Part shown: positions 57,199 to 64,000 of the stretch, one piece after another
Numbering within the stretch: the first letter of the stretch is position 1
Layout of the letters: each line of letters begins with the position of its first letter
From: Acidobacteriota bacterium
GTDB lineage: Bacteria > Acidobacteriota > Terriglobia > Acidiferrales > UBA7541
Reading direction: 5' to 3'
DNA: 64,000 bases
NCBI GenBank assembly: GCA_013289665.1
Contig: JABCZN010000007.1
Location: 146,708 to 210,707, forward strand
Notes under the pieces: model-generated
What the model was told of the DNA's origin: nothing
Database searches by the model: none
The model's input: only the letters and a program-made list of their open reading frames with translations
Position numbers and translations under genes: made by a program

Positions 57199-57807
57199 CT
57201 ACGGATGGGCCGGCGCGGGGTTTGCCGCGGGTTTGTTGAAATCGAAATTTACTTTGGGAGCCTGGCGCGCGCCTTCTTCGGTCTTGAAATAGGCGTCGTT
57301 GCGCGCGAATCCAGCGAAGCTGGCGACCAGGCTGCTCGGGAAGAGCGAAATGTAGGTGTTGTAGTCCTGGACCGCTTCGTTGTAGCGACGGCGTTCCACG
57401 GCGATGCGGTTTTCCGTTCCCGCCAGCTCATCCTGCAGGCGCATGAAATTCTCATTTGATTTCAGCTGCGGATAATTTTCGACGATCACTAGCAGGCGGC
57501 TCAGCGCCGAATCCAGTTGGCCATTCGCGGCGATTTTATCCGAGGGCGTTTTGGCGCCTACCAGCGCCGCGCGAGCTGCCGCAATGTCGCCGAAGACTTT
57601 TTGTTCCTGGACGGCAAACCCCTTCACGGTTTCCACCAGGTTCGGAATCAGGTCGGCGCGGCGCTGCAATACAACGTCCACCTGGGCCCATGCGGCATTG
57701 ACCGCCTCCCGCTTGATCGCCATCTGGTTGCGACGGCTGACATATGCGGATCCCAGAACAAACGCCAGAACCAGAACAATCACCAATGCTACGATTGCCG
57801 CTTTCAT
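57199..57807 (-). CDS. LemA-family membrane protein
   Basis: A 202-residue protein from ATG 57807 (GAGGTGG just upstream; a GTG at 57813 is in frame). One N-terminal helix (AAIVALVIVLVLAFVLGSAY) is followed by the LemA core: NAAWAQVDVVLQRRADLIPN, LVETVKGFAVQEQ, ENYPQLKSNENF and RRRYNEAVQDYN. Function of LemA is still vague; it commonly accompanies TPM-domain proteins, as here. Last gene of a three-gene minus-strand operon. Confidence 0.92.
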   Translation of the reverse strand: MKAAIVALVIVLVLAFVLGSAYVSRRNQMAIKREAVNAAWAQVDVVLQRRADLIPNLVETVKGFAVQEQKVFGDIAAARAALVGAKTPSDKIAANGQLDSALSRLLVIVENYPQLKSNENFMRLQDELAGTENRIAVERRRYNEAVQDYNTYISLFPSSLVASFAGFARNDAYFKTEEGARQAPKVNFDFNKPAANPAPAHP

Positions 57808-57838
57808 ATCCACCTCGAAGTGTTAGATTCGCGAATTC

Positions 57839-58573
57839 TCAGGCACCCATGCGTTGCCACTGTTTTTTCGGGACCATGGTGTCCAGTGTGTTGACCACTT
57901 TCTCCAGGGCACGCATGTATCCGTCATAAAGCGCAGCTGGATCTTTTTTCCAAACCCTGGACTCGCGTTGTTCATAGATCGCGGCGAAGGTTTCCGCGTT
58001 CGCACCCGTCAACTGTTCGATGCGGGCAAAAAGTTCGTTCGTTGCAGCGGGCGGCTCCTCGCCGAAGGCGAGGAGTGTGTGGCGAAGAAGCGCCTTTGTC
58101 CCCGAAATGGTTTTCTTAAGCACCGCGGTCATTTCGAGTTCATTCCGGCCTGAATGGAGCACGTGCTGCCGGAGTTTCAATAGCAGCAGTCGCAACTCGT
58201 GTTCCAGTTCAACGCGATGAAGATTCATGGGGATTTCAAGGTCGGCGACCGGGTCTTTGCCGAACAGGACGCGGCGCGATTTCTTCATGTCCAGGCTTTC
58301 GATGGCAAAGACGTCAGTGGACCGCCGCAATTCTTCGGTGAGGAAGAACAACGGCGCGGGTTCCTTCATTTCGTGCGTCCACCAGCGAACCACCGGCGAA
58401 AGCAACTGCAGTTCCCGGAGATCGATCGAAACGAGTGTGCACAGAACGTTGAGGTCCGAGATTCCGGGCTGAAAATCACTGCGCGCGGCAGACCCGTACA
58501 GGACAACCGATTCCAGGTTCTTGCCGGCCGCTTCTTTCAGCCGGCTCACGAGTTCCGTCAATTTGCCTTCCAT
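57839..58573 (-). CDS. Nucleotidyltransferase-fold protein between TPM and LemA genes
   Basis: A 244-residue cytoplasmic protein. The first 50 residues are a minimal nucleotidyltransferase (pol-beta) start: LESVVLYGSAARSDFQPGIS followed by DLNVL, where the second metal residue is Asn rather than Asp. The rest is helical with no recognised motif, perhaps a substrate-binding helical domain. It is unusual to find this type inside a LemA/TPM operon; the gaps are 31 and 36 bases. Role unknown. Confidence 0.75.
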   Translation of the reverse strand: MEGKLTELVSRLKEAAGKNLESVVLYGSAARSDFQPGISDLNVLCTLVSIDLRELQLLSPVVRWWTHEMKEPAPLFFLTEELRRSTDVFAIESLDMKKSRRVLFGKDPVADLEIPMNLHRVELEHELRLLLLKLRQHVLHSGRNELEMTAVLKKTISGTKALLRHTLLAFGEEPPAATNELFARIEQLTGANAETFAAIYEQRESRVWKKDPAALYDGYMRALEKVVNTLDTMVPKKQWQRMGA

Positions 58574-58609
58574 GGCACCCGCCTCAACTGCACATTTGAA
58601 CTTGTCCGT

Positions 58610-59410
58610 CTACCAACTGCCGCCAGCCCCGCCGCCACCGCTGGCGCCACCGCCAAATCCACCAAATCCACCGCCGCCCCCCCCCCCCCCCCCCCCGCCA
58701 CCCGATCCGCCTCCCCAACCGCCACCTATCATGGGGCCGATCCACCAGCCGCTGCCACCTCCGCGCCGGTTGATATTGCTTCCGGAACCCGCCGATCTGG
58801 CTATCCGAAAGATCAGGAGGATGATTCCCAGCAAAATCCAAACCGCGATGCCACCCATCTGACCATCATGCCGGCGCACTTGCTGAATCTGCGGCGCTCC
58901 TGTGAGCGTTACACCTTTGTCGTCCGCAATGTGTTTTGCCAATTGCCAGGCTGCCGCCGTGATCCCGCCGTTGTAATCGCCTTTCCGGAAGTAGGGCACC
59001 AGCAGGCGCCCTGCGTCGCCTGCTCGCGCATCCGTGATCACCGGTTCGAGGCCGTAACCAACCTCCGTCCAATACTTGCGGTCATTGGGGGCGACCAGCA
59101 ACAGGACTCCGCGATCGTCTTTTTTCGATCCAACGCCAAATTGCTTGTACAAATCGTTAGCGTAAGTCTGGACGTCAGCCCCGTCCAGTGATTTGACGGT
59201 CACAATGGCCATCTGCGCGCCGGTCTTTTCTTCCAGCTCCTTAAAGAGCGCTTCGAGTTGGGTTTTTGTTTGCGGCTGAATGATTCCAGCGCGATCGGTG
59301 ACGTAGCCGGTGGGATGGAAATCCTTGAAATCATCCGCAGGGGTGACGATGGCCACGGACAGTGCGAGGCACAGGATACAAACTAATGAGATTGCCATTC
59401 GCCGATGCAT
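58610..59410 (-). CDS. TPM-domain (YgcG-like) membrane protein with polyglycine tail
   Basis: About 266 residues from ATG 59410. A signal peptide (SLVCILCLALSVAIVTPA) is followed by a TPM domain (VTDRAGIIQPQTKTQLEAL; GAQMAIVTVKSL; RKYWTEVGYGLEPVITD). A membrane helix follows (GIAVWILLGIILLIFRIA), then an Arg/Gly/Trp segment and a long Gly-rich tail. The tail is partly encoded by a run of 20 C on the plus strand (58677-58696), so tail frame and length may vary. First gene of the TPM/nucleotidyltransferase/LemA operon. Confidence 0.85.
   Translation of the reverse strand: MHRRMAISLVCILCLALSVAIVTPADDFKDFHPTGYVTDRAGIIQPQTKTQLEALFKELEEKTGAQMAIVTVKSLDGADVQTYANDLYKQFGVGSKKDDRGVLLLVAPNDRKYWTEVGYGLEPVITDARAGDAGRLLVPYFRKGDYNGGITAAAWQLAKHIADDKGVTLTGAPQIQQVRRHDGQMGGIAVWILLGIILLIFRIARSAGSGSNINRRGGGSGWWIGPMIGGGWGGGSGGGGGGGGGGGGFGGFGGGASGGGGAGGSW
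58677..58696. repeat. Homopolymer run of 20 C (20 G on the coding strand)
   Basis: Twenty consecutive C on the plus strand inside the Gly-rich end of the TPM gene. It is by far the longest homopolymer I noticed in the window. Slippage by one base would shift the last 20-25 codons of the reading frame; it may also be a sequencing or assembly weak point. Confidence 0.9.
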
Positions 59411-59708
59411 CGGGGGAATCACGCGACTGCGAGTGTGACTTTCCAAGAGTGTCCTGAAAAAGAAAATTGTGACATCGAACAGATCAGAATCCACCAGCGG
59501 TGCGGATTGCAGCGAAGCCGCTGCGCGAATTCTCTCACAGAATTGGGAAAGAGGGTCGCCCGGTTTTTCCGCCAGGCTGCGCTCCGGGGTGAGGCGCGAT
59601 ATGGCATCTTAGAGGGGTGGCGGAAAATACGCGGGTAGGCTATTCTGAATTGTAAAGAAGTTGACGCAACTTCCATTACGCAAAGCCCCCAGACACAGGA
59701 TCAATGTT
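59411..59708. promoter_or_regulatory. Divergent promoter region between TPM operon and kamA, with an operator-like palindrome
   Basis: No gene is supported in these 298 bases. GAAGTTG-ACG-CAACTTC at 59657-59673 is a perfect 7-bp inverted repeat about 35 bases before the kamA ATG, and TATTCT at 59641 could be a -10 box. The palindrome is well placed for a repressor of kamA. Confidence 0.4.
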
Positions 59709-61127
59709 ATGAGCGAGACGAAAACCACTACGCCCGCGGCCAAGGCGGCGCGCCCCACCTGGAAGCCGGCCGGCCGAGTTCATGCGGGTGAGCAGCCGTT
59801 TACCTATCCCCTGAAGCGGGAATTTGCGGAACCGGACTGGCGCCGCCTGCCTGGCTATAAGAGTGTCTCCAAAGCAGAGTGGGAGACTGCGCTGTGGCAA
59901 CGCCGCCACACGGTGAAGAACCTGAAGGAGTTGAAAGACGCTTTTGGCGAGTTCATCCCGGATGCGCTGATGGCTTCTCTCGAGCGCGACATCAAGGAGC
60001 GGGCAACGATGTCCATCCTGGTGCCGCCGCACATGCTGAACACCATGGATGAGAAGGATCTCTGGAACGATCCGGTGCGGCGTTACATGCTGCCGGCGTT
60101 TGACGACCGGCATCCGGAATGGCCCAGCCATCCGAAAGCGAGCCGCGATTCCTTGCACGAATCGGATATGTGGGCGGTGGAGGGATTGACGCACCGCTAT
60201 CCGACAAAGGTGCTGGCGGAAATGCTTTCCACATGCCCGCAGTATTGCGGGCACTGCACGCGGATGGACCTGGTCGGCAACGACGTGCCGCAAGTCATCA
60301 AGCTGAAGTTCCAGATTCCGCAGAAGGACCGCTACCAGCAGATGCTGGATTATCTGCGGGTCACTCCTTCGGTGCGCGACGTTGTGGTGAGCGGCGGCGA
60401 CATTGCCAACGTCCCCATCGGCACGCTGGAGGATTTTGTTTCCAAGTTGATGGACATTCCGAATATCCGGGACATTCGCCTGGCGACCAAAGGTCTGATT
60501 GCCATCCCACAGCACTTCCTGCAGTCCGAAGTTCAAGCGGGACTAGATCGGTTGGCGAAGAAGGCGCGGGAGCGCGGCGTAGATATTGCCGTGCACACGC
60601 ACGTGAACAACGCTCGCCAGGTGACGCCACTGGTGCGAAAAGCGGTGGAGTCGCTGCTGGACATGGGCTACCGGGACGTCCGGAACCAGGGTGTTTTGTT
60701 GCGCGGCGTTAACGCGTCCCCGAACGAGTTGCTGGAACTTTGCTTCGCGCTTCTGGATTACGGCAAGATCATGCCGTACTACTTCTATCAATGCGATATG
60801 ATTCCGAACGCCGAGCACTGGCGGCTGGCGATCCATGAAGTGCAGCAATTGCAGCACGACATCATGGGCTATTTGCCGGGATTCGCCACGCCGCGCATGG
60901 TGTGCGACGTGCCGTTTGTCGGGAAGAGATGGGTGCACCAGGTGAAAGAGTACGACCGGCAACTGGGAATTTCATACTGGACGAAGAATTACCGCACGGG
61001 TATCGAAGCGGACGACCCGGAAGCATTGAATCGCCGCTACGAGTATTACGACCCCATCTATACGCTGCCCGAGACCGGGCAGAATTTCTGGCGGGAAAAG
61101 ACCGTCCAGCAGACGCTTTCTAAGTAA
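59709..61127 (+). CDS. kamA: Lysine 2,3-aminomutase
   Basis: A 472-residue radical SAM protein. The cluster motif is C176-P-Q-Y-C180-G-H-C183. KamA-type sequences follow: VVSGGDIANVPIGTLE, IRLATKGLIAIPQHFL, VHTHVNNARQVTPLVRKAVE, NQGVLLRGVNASPNEL and PYYFYQCDMIPNAEHW. It interconverts L-lysine and L-beta-lysine with PLP and S-adenosylmethionine. About 60 residues longer at the N-terminus than clostridial KamA. No beta-lysine acetyltransferase or EF-P-modifying neighbour is present. It stands alone behind its own promoter region. Confidence 0.9.
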   Translation: MSETKTTTPAAKAARPTWKPAGRVHAGEQPFTYPLKREFAEPDWRRLPGYKSVSKAEWETALWQRRHTVKNLKELKDAFGEFIPDALMASLERDIKERATMSILVPPHMLNTMDEKDLWNDPVRRYMLPAFDDRHPEWPSHPKASRDSLHESDMWAVEGLTHRYPTKVLAEMLSTCPQYCGHCTRMDLVGNDVPQVIKLKFQIPQKDRYQQMLDYLRVTPSVRDVVVSGGDIANVPIGTLEDFVSKLMDIPNIRDIRLATKGLIAIPQHFLQSEVQAGLDRLAKKARERGVDIAVHTHVNNARQVTPLVRKAVESLLDMGYRDVRNQGVLLRGVNASPNELLELCFALLDYGKIMPYYFYQCDMIPNAEHWRLAIHEVQQLQHDIMGYLPGFATPRMVCDVPFVGKRWVHQVKEYDRQLGISYWTKNYRTGIEADDPEALNRRYEYYDPIYTLPETGQNFWREKTVQQTLSK

Positions 61128-61201
61128 GCCGGGTCCGATCGCAAAGCCCAAGCTCCCGTGAAGGGTGTTCATCACTGTCCCACCCGTCTGGTTTGACCGG
61201 C

Positions 61202-61248
61202 GGAATGGGTATGACCAGACAGGGGTACCCCCCTGTTTTTGCCTAAGA
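61202..61248. repeat. Direct repeat, copy 1
   Basis: The first copy of an imperfect 45-base repeat: GGAATGGGTATG-x2-C ... CAGG, then a perfect 13-mer CCCCCCTGTTTTT at 61228-61240 and TAAGA. It lies in the 446-base gap after kamA, in which no gene is supported. Confidence 0.55.
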
Positions 61249-61327
61249 GACGTAGGGAAGGGATTTCCGGGACGAAGAAGTGGCCGGCGACCAGCGCCAG
61301 GCGACCAGTGAAGAATGTGGACGGTCG

Positions 61328-61372
61328 GGAATGGTATGGCCTGCAGGCTCCTCCCCCCTGTTTTTCGTAAGA
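61328..61372. repeat. Direct repeat, copy 2
   Basis: The second copy, about 125 bases from the first: GGAATGGTATGGCC ... CAGG, the same CCCCCCTGTTTTT at 61353-61365, then TAAGA. Conservation of the core with drifted flanks suggests a small dispersed repeat family. Confidence 0.55.
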
Positions 61373-61573
61373 AAAACTGGAGTATATAGACCGCAATCCG
61401 TTGACGCGTGGACTCGTGAAATATCCGAAGGATTGGGCGCAGAGCAGCTGGTCATGCTACGTAACGGGAGAGCCGGGGATTTTGGGAATCGATGTCGTTT
61501 CGGAATGAAGAAGAGGAAAGAGAAACCCAGGAGCCACCCCCTGACCCCGCGACTTAAGATCGCAGTGAAAAAT

Positions 61574-62215
61574 TCAGCGTTGTTCAATCACGCGCTGTTT
61601 GATGGCGAAGCGGAGGAGTTCGGAGTTATTCGCCAGGCTGAAGTCCTGCATGATGCGGTACTTGTGAAAGGCCACGGTGCGGGTGGCCACGTTCAGGATG
61701 GCGGCGGCTTCTTTCATGGTGTGCCCTTCGGCTAGAAGCTGCAGAACTTCGCGCTGCCGAGGGGTCAGCACGCGGCCAATTTCCGGGCAGCGCGGTTCGC
61801 GCGCAGAGAGTCCTTTCAGTGCTTCCTCCAGGGCGGGAGTGACGTACTTTCCACCATGCAGGACTTCCCGAACAGCTTTGACCAGCTCCGAGCCCGCCGA
61901 TTTTTTCAGCAGGAAACCTGAGGCCCAGGTGCGCAGGGTCTCCGCCGCAATTTCAGCGTCCTCGTTCATGGTCAGGACGATGATTTTTATGGCCGGGTTG
62001 GCAGACTTCAATTGTTCGCTGGCATCGAAGCCGTTCAGCAGGGGCATGTTCAAGTCCACGAGTGCGACATCGGGTTTCAGGGCAAGGGCTTCGCGGACAA
62101 GCGAACGCCCGTCCGCGACGACGGCGACAACCTCAAATTCAGGTTCCAGAAGCCGCTTGATCGCTTCGGCGACCAGGGTGTGGTCGTCGGCAAGCAGAAT
62201 GCGTGCTTTGCCCAC
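61574..62215 (-). CDS. NarL/LuxR-type response regulator
   Basis: A 213-residue protein. The receiver starts ARILLADDHTLVAEAIKRLL with phosphoacceptor Asp in VALVDLNMPLLNGFD, and the conserved Lys is present in FLLKKSAG. The C-terminal helix-turn-helix is LTPRQREVLQLLAEGHTMKE. No sensor kinase is adjacent, so the partner is unknown. The region upstream is highly structured (62334-62470). Confidence 0.94.
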   Translation of the reverse strand: MGKARILLADDHTLVAEAIKRLLEPEFEVVAVVADGRSLVREALALKPDVALVDLNMPLLNGFDASEQLKSANPAIKIIVLTMNEDAEIAAETLRTWASGFLLKKSAGSELVKAVREVLHGGKYVTPALEEALKGLSAREPRCPEIGRVLTPRQREVLQLLAEGHTMKEAAAILNVATRTVAFHKYRIMQDFSLANNSELLRFAIKQRVIEQR

Positions 62216-62333
62216 GTGAAGAACCTCCGAATTGCACTGCCCCGGGGGAAATGGATCGAAAACTTGCCAAGAGGATACCGCAAACGGGTGAGGTTAAAAA
62301 GGATGGGAGAGCCCAGGGACAGAAGGCGTGTGC

Positions 62334-62470
62334 CGACGTGCTTGCTTTCGAGCAACCCAGCGCAGCTCAGAAATTCTCCGCCCAAGAATTTCTGAAAGCA
62401 GACTGCTCCGCCCAGAAAAGAACGAAACGAGCTTGCCCACCACGCGGGCTGCTCGAAAGTAAGCACATCG
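62334..62470. repeat. Nested inverted-repeat element, candidate structured RNA
   Basis: The outer arms 62334-62354 and 62450-62470 are complementary over 21 bp with two mismatches (core GTGCTT-x-CTTTCGAGCA). Inside, TCAGAAATTCT (62367-62377) and AGAATTTCTGA (62385-62395) form a perfect 11-bp hairpin with loop CCGCCCA, and CTCCGCCCA recurs at 62376 and 62406. No protein-coding signal fits. It sits in the 575-base gap upstream of the response-regulator gene. Confidence 0.6.
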
Positions 62471-62790
62471 AGAGGCGATAGAGGAAAACGTAGCAAAGCT
62501 GCTCAAGAACGGGTGAGTTTCGCCTCAAGAGCGCAGCAATAATGAGGGAGTTCAGGGGATAAGGGAACTGTCAATAGTTACAGTCCTGGCAAGAATCTTG
62601 CAATTTTAACAATTTCTGGCCCCGCGGTGGGAGTGTCTAAAAGAGGACTAGGCTTCTTTATTTCAAGGAATTCACGCGCGGCGGGTAGCCGATGGACGGG
62701 ACACGTGCCTGTGGAAAAGAGAAAATCTGAAGATTCCTGGCCGGCCAAGGACTGCCCTTGCGGCAATGCAAATTAAAGATAAATAATGGT
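62471..62790. other. Intergenic sequence, nothing recognised
   Basis: No coding sequence, repeat or terminator with clear signals was seen between the inverted-repeat element and the desaturase stop codon. Confidence 0.4.
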
Positions 62791-63660
62791 TTAGTCGGCC
62801 GCAGCGGCGGCAACGGTTTCTTCGTCTTGCAATCTGGGGCGCTTAATATCCCAGGCAAGGCCCAGCGTCTTGAGCGCATAAATGCCGTACCAGTTCACGT
62901 CTAGCTCATACCAGGCGTGGCCATGGCGCGCCGCTTGTGGCTCTGCGTGATGGTTGTTATGCCAGCCCTCGCCAAAGGTCAGAATAGCGACCCAGAAACT
63001 GTTGGTCGAAGTGTCGCCAGTTTCGTAGCGTTGCGATCCCCACATATGCGTCGCGGAATTCACCAGCCAGGTGGCATGCAGGCTGACGACCGTGCGCAGG
63101 AAGACTCCCCAGAAGAGCCAGGGCCAGCCGCCAATCGCATAAAAGAGGATGGCGACTACAACCGATGGCACCACGTGCCACTTGCTGATCCAGAGATGGA
63201 ACTTGTCTTTGCGAAGGTCGGGGACATAGGGAAGGAACTCGACTCGGTCCTGATGCATGGCCCGGCCGGTGAGGATCCAGCCCATGTGGGACCATATGCC
63301 GCCATCTCGCGGCGAGTGGGGATCGCCCTCTTTGTCCGTATTCTGATGATGCATGCGGTGGGTGGCGACCCAGGAAATTGGGCCGCCTTCTATGGCCAGC
63401 GTGCCGCAGGTAGTCAGGAGATACTCAACGAATTTCGAGGTTTTGTAGCCGCGATGGGTAAGCAGGCGGTGATAGCCCATGCCAATGCCCAAGCTGCCGG
63501 CAACCCACCACATCACCAGGCCAAGGATCAGGGCTTGCCAGGTAAAGAAGAAAACAGCGGCCAGGGCGCCCAGATGGAGAGCGATCATGACGGAGGTGAC
63601 GCCCCAGTTGACGGGCTGATGAAAGGTGCGGTCGTGCTCGATAAAAGTGCGGAGGCTCAT
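62791..63660 (-). CDS. Acyl-lipid/acyl-CoA delta-9-type fatty-acid desaturase
   Basis: A 289-residue membrane enzyme from ATG 63660 (a TTG at 63684 would add eight residues). The three histidine boxes of the diiron site are HRLLTH, HRMHH and HNNHH. Two pairs of hydrophobic helices surround them. It introduces a double bond in fatty acids using O2 and an electron donor, usually to keep membranes fluid in the cold. It is divergent from the cold-shock gene at 63931, which fits a cold-response setting. Confidence 0.93.
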   Translation of the reverse strand: MSLRTFIEHDRTFHQPVNWGVTSVMIALHLGALAAVFFFTWQALILGLVMWWVAGSLGIGMGYHRLLTHRGYKTSKFVEYLLTTCGTLAIEGGPISWVATHRMHHQNTDKEGDPHSPRDGGIWSHMGWILTGRAMHQDRVEFLPYVPDLRKDKFHLWISKWHVVPSVVVAILFYAIGGWPWLFWGVFLRTVVSLHATWLVNSATHMWGSQRYETGDTSTNSFWVAILTFGEGWHNNHHAEPQAARHGHAWYELDVNWYGIYALKTLGLAWDIKRPRLQDEETVAAAAAD

Positions 63661-63839
63661 GGTCTGAGATAACTCTACCACCAAGACTTTTGCATTCGTA
63701 GGAAAACGAGGGGTAGGTTGTAGTTTTGCTTACTTGGCCGGACGTTCAGGAAAAAATAGTGCTGGCCAAAGGGGCAAAATGTGCTATTCTATACATGCGT
63801 TTGTTGCTCTTGTAACACCTTTAGATTCGATTTTAGAGG

Positions 63840-63869
63840 GGCTGCGAGTTCAAACTCGCGGCCTTTTTT
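63840..63869 (+). terminator. Intrinsic-terminator-like hairpin in the cold-shock leader
   Basis: GGCTGCGAGT (63840-63849) pairs with ACTCGCGGCC (63854-63863) with one G-T position and a 4-base loop, then six T. A possible -10 TATTCT at 63785 lies upstream. It is 61 bases before the cold-shock start codon and could end a short RNA or act as an attenuator. The interval between 63661 and 63930 holds no gene that I can support. Confidence 0.65.
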
Positions 63870-63930
63870 GCTTTACGGCTGGAGGCAGTCGAGCAGCAGC
63901 AAATAATTTAAACAAAGAATAGGAAACACA

Positions 63931-64000
63931 GTGAAAGAACAAGGAACAGTGAAGTGGTTCAATGCCAGCAAGGGATATGGCTTCATTCAGCGCCAGTCCG
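63931..64000 (+). CDS. Cold-shock protein, N-terminal part, cut by window edge
   Basis: Twenty-three codons are visible from GTG 63931 (AGGA upstream). [19 protein letters not shown] matches the start of CspA-family proteins: the Trp-Phe-Asn strand and the beginning of RNP-1 (KGYGFI). CspA proteins are small RNA chaperones of about 65-70 residues, so most of the gene is beyond the window. Confidence 0.92.
   Translation, partial: MKEQGTVKWFNASKGYGFIQRQS

Overview
The window looks like a chromosomal segment of an Acidobacteriota bacterium (Terriglobia type); this is inferred from gene content, not from a marker gene. The indicators are a 1326-residue Oar-like TonB-dependent receptor with an N-terminal carboxypeptidase-regulatory domain, a TPR/FG-GAP/ASPIC-UnbV protein, a CadC/TolB-type winged-helix regulator, a very long two-gene SH3-like cassette and several families I know mainly from acidobacterial genomes. 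The DNA is GC-rich throughout. I see no transposase, integrase, CRISPR array, rRNA or tRNA.

Layout. 1-7.6 kb: a truncated winged-helix/TolB regulator, a cupredoxin followed by a long inverted repeat, two small hypothetical genes, a decayed Sel1-repeat fragment, then a minus-strand copper-type cluster (small Cys/His protein, two-domain multicopper oxidase, TolC-like channel) and a conserved exported protein. 7.8-16.2 kb: two STAS proteins facing each other, then an unusual plus-strand operon (GAF-HlyD fusion, HlyD lipoprotein, PqqD-like/M50 protease/HlyD fusion) that converges on a 57-residue Lys-rich peptide gene. Upstream of the peptide gene on its own strand is a sigma-54 regulator. I consider this the best candidate for an undescribed export or peptide-maturation system. 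16.4-29 kb: a polysaccharide/organic-matter use locus with a secreted glycosidase-like protein, TonB receptor, amidase, FG-GAP/UnbV protein and LacI regulator; two LacI-like palindromes sit upstream of the receptor and of the UnbV gene.

29.1-31.3 kb: two translationally coupled exported SH3-like proteins. 31.4-39.5 kb: a structured leader followed by a nine-gene respiratory operon: a Cyc2-like fused cytochrome-porin, diheme cytochrome c, cupredoxin-like protein, then aa3-type cytochrome oxidase subunits II, I, III, III-like, IV and a small CxxC membrane protein. The order suggests electron flow from the outer membrane through periplasmic carriers to O2. 39.5-45 kb: secretory lipase homologue, agmatinase plus amino-acid permease (abutting), divergent Lgt, glycosyltransferase.

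45-64 kb: mostly core metabolism: aconitase; a divergent B12/radical-SAM plus ATP-grasp pair; YggX; HAD hydrolase; glucose-6-phosphate dehydrogenase and glucokinase; methylmalonate-semialdehyde dehydrogenase and a Rieske oxygenase; a TPM / nucleotidyltransferase / LemA minus-strand operon whose TPM gene carries a run of 20 C; lysine 2,3-aminomutase; a NarL-type response regulator with a heavily structured upstream region; fatty-acid desaturase; and the start of a cold-shock gene behind a terminator-like leader. All functional calls come from reading motifs by eye; no search was run.
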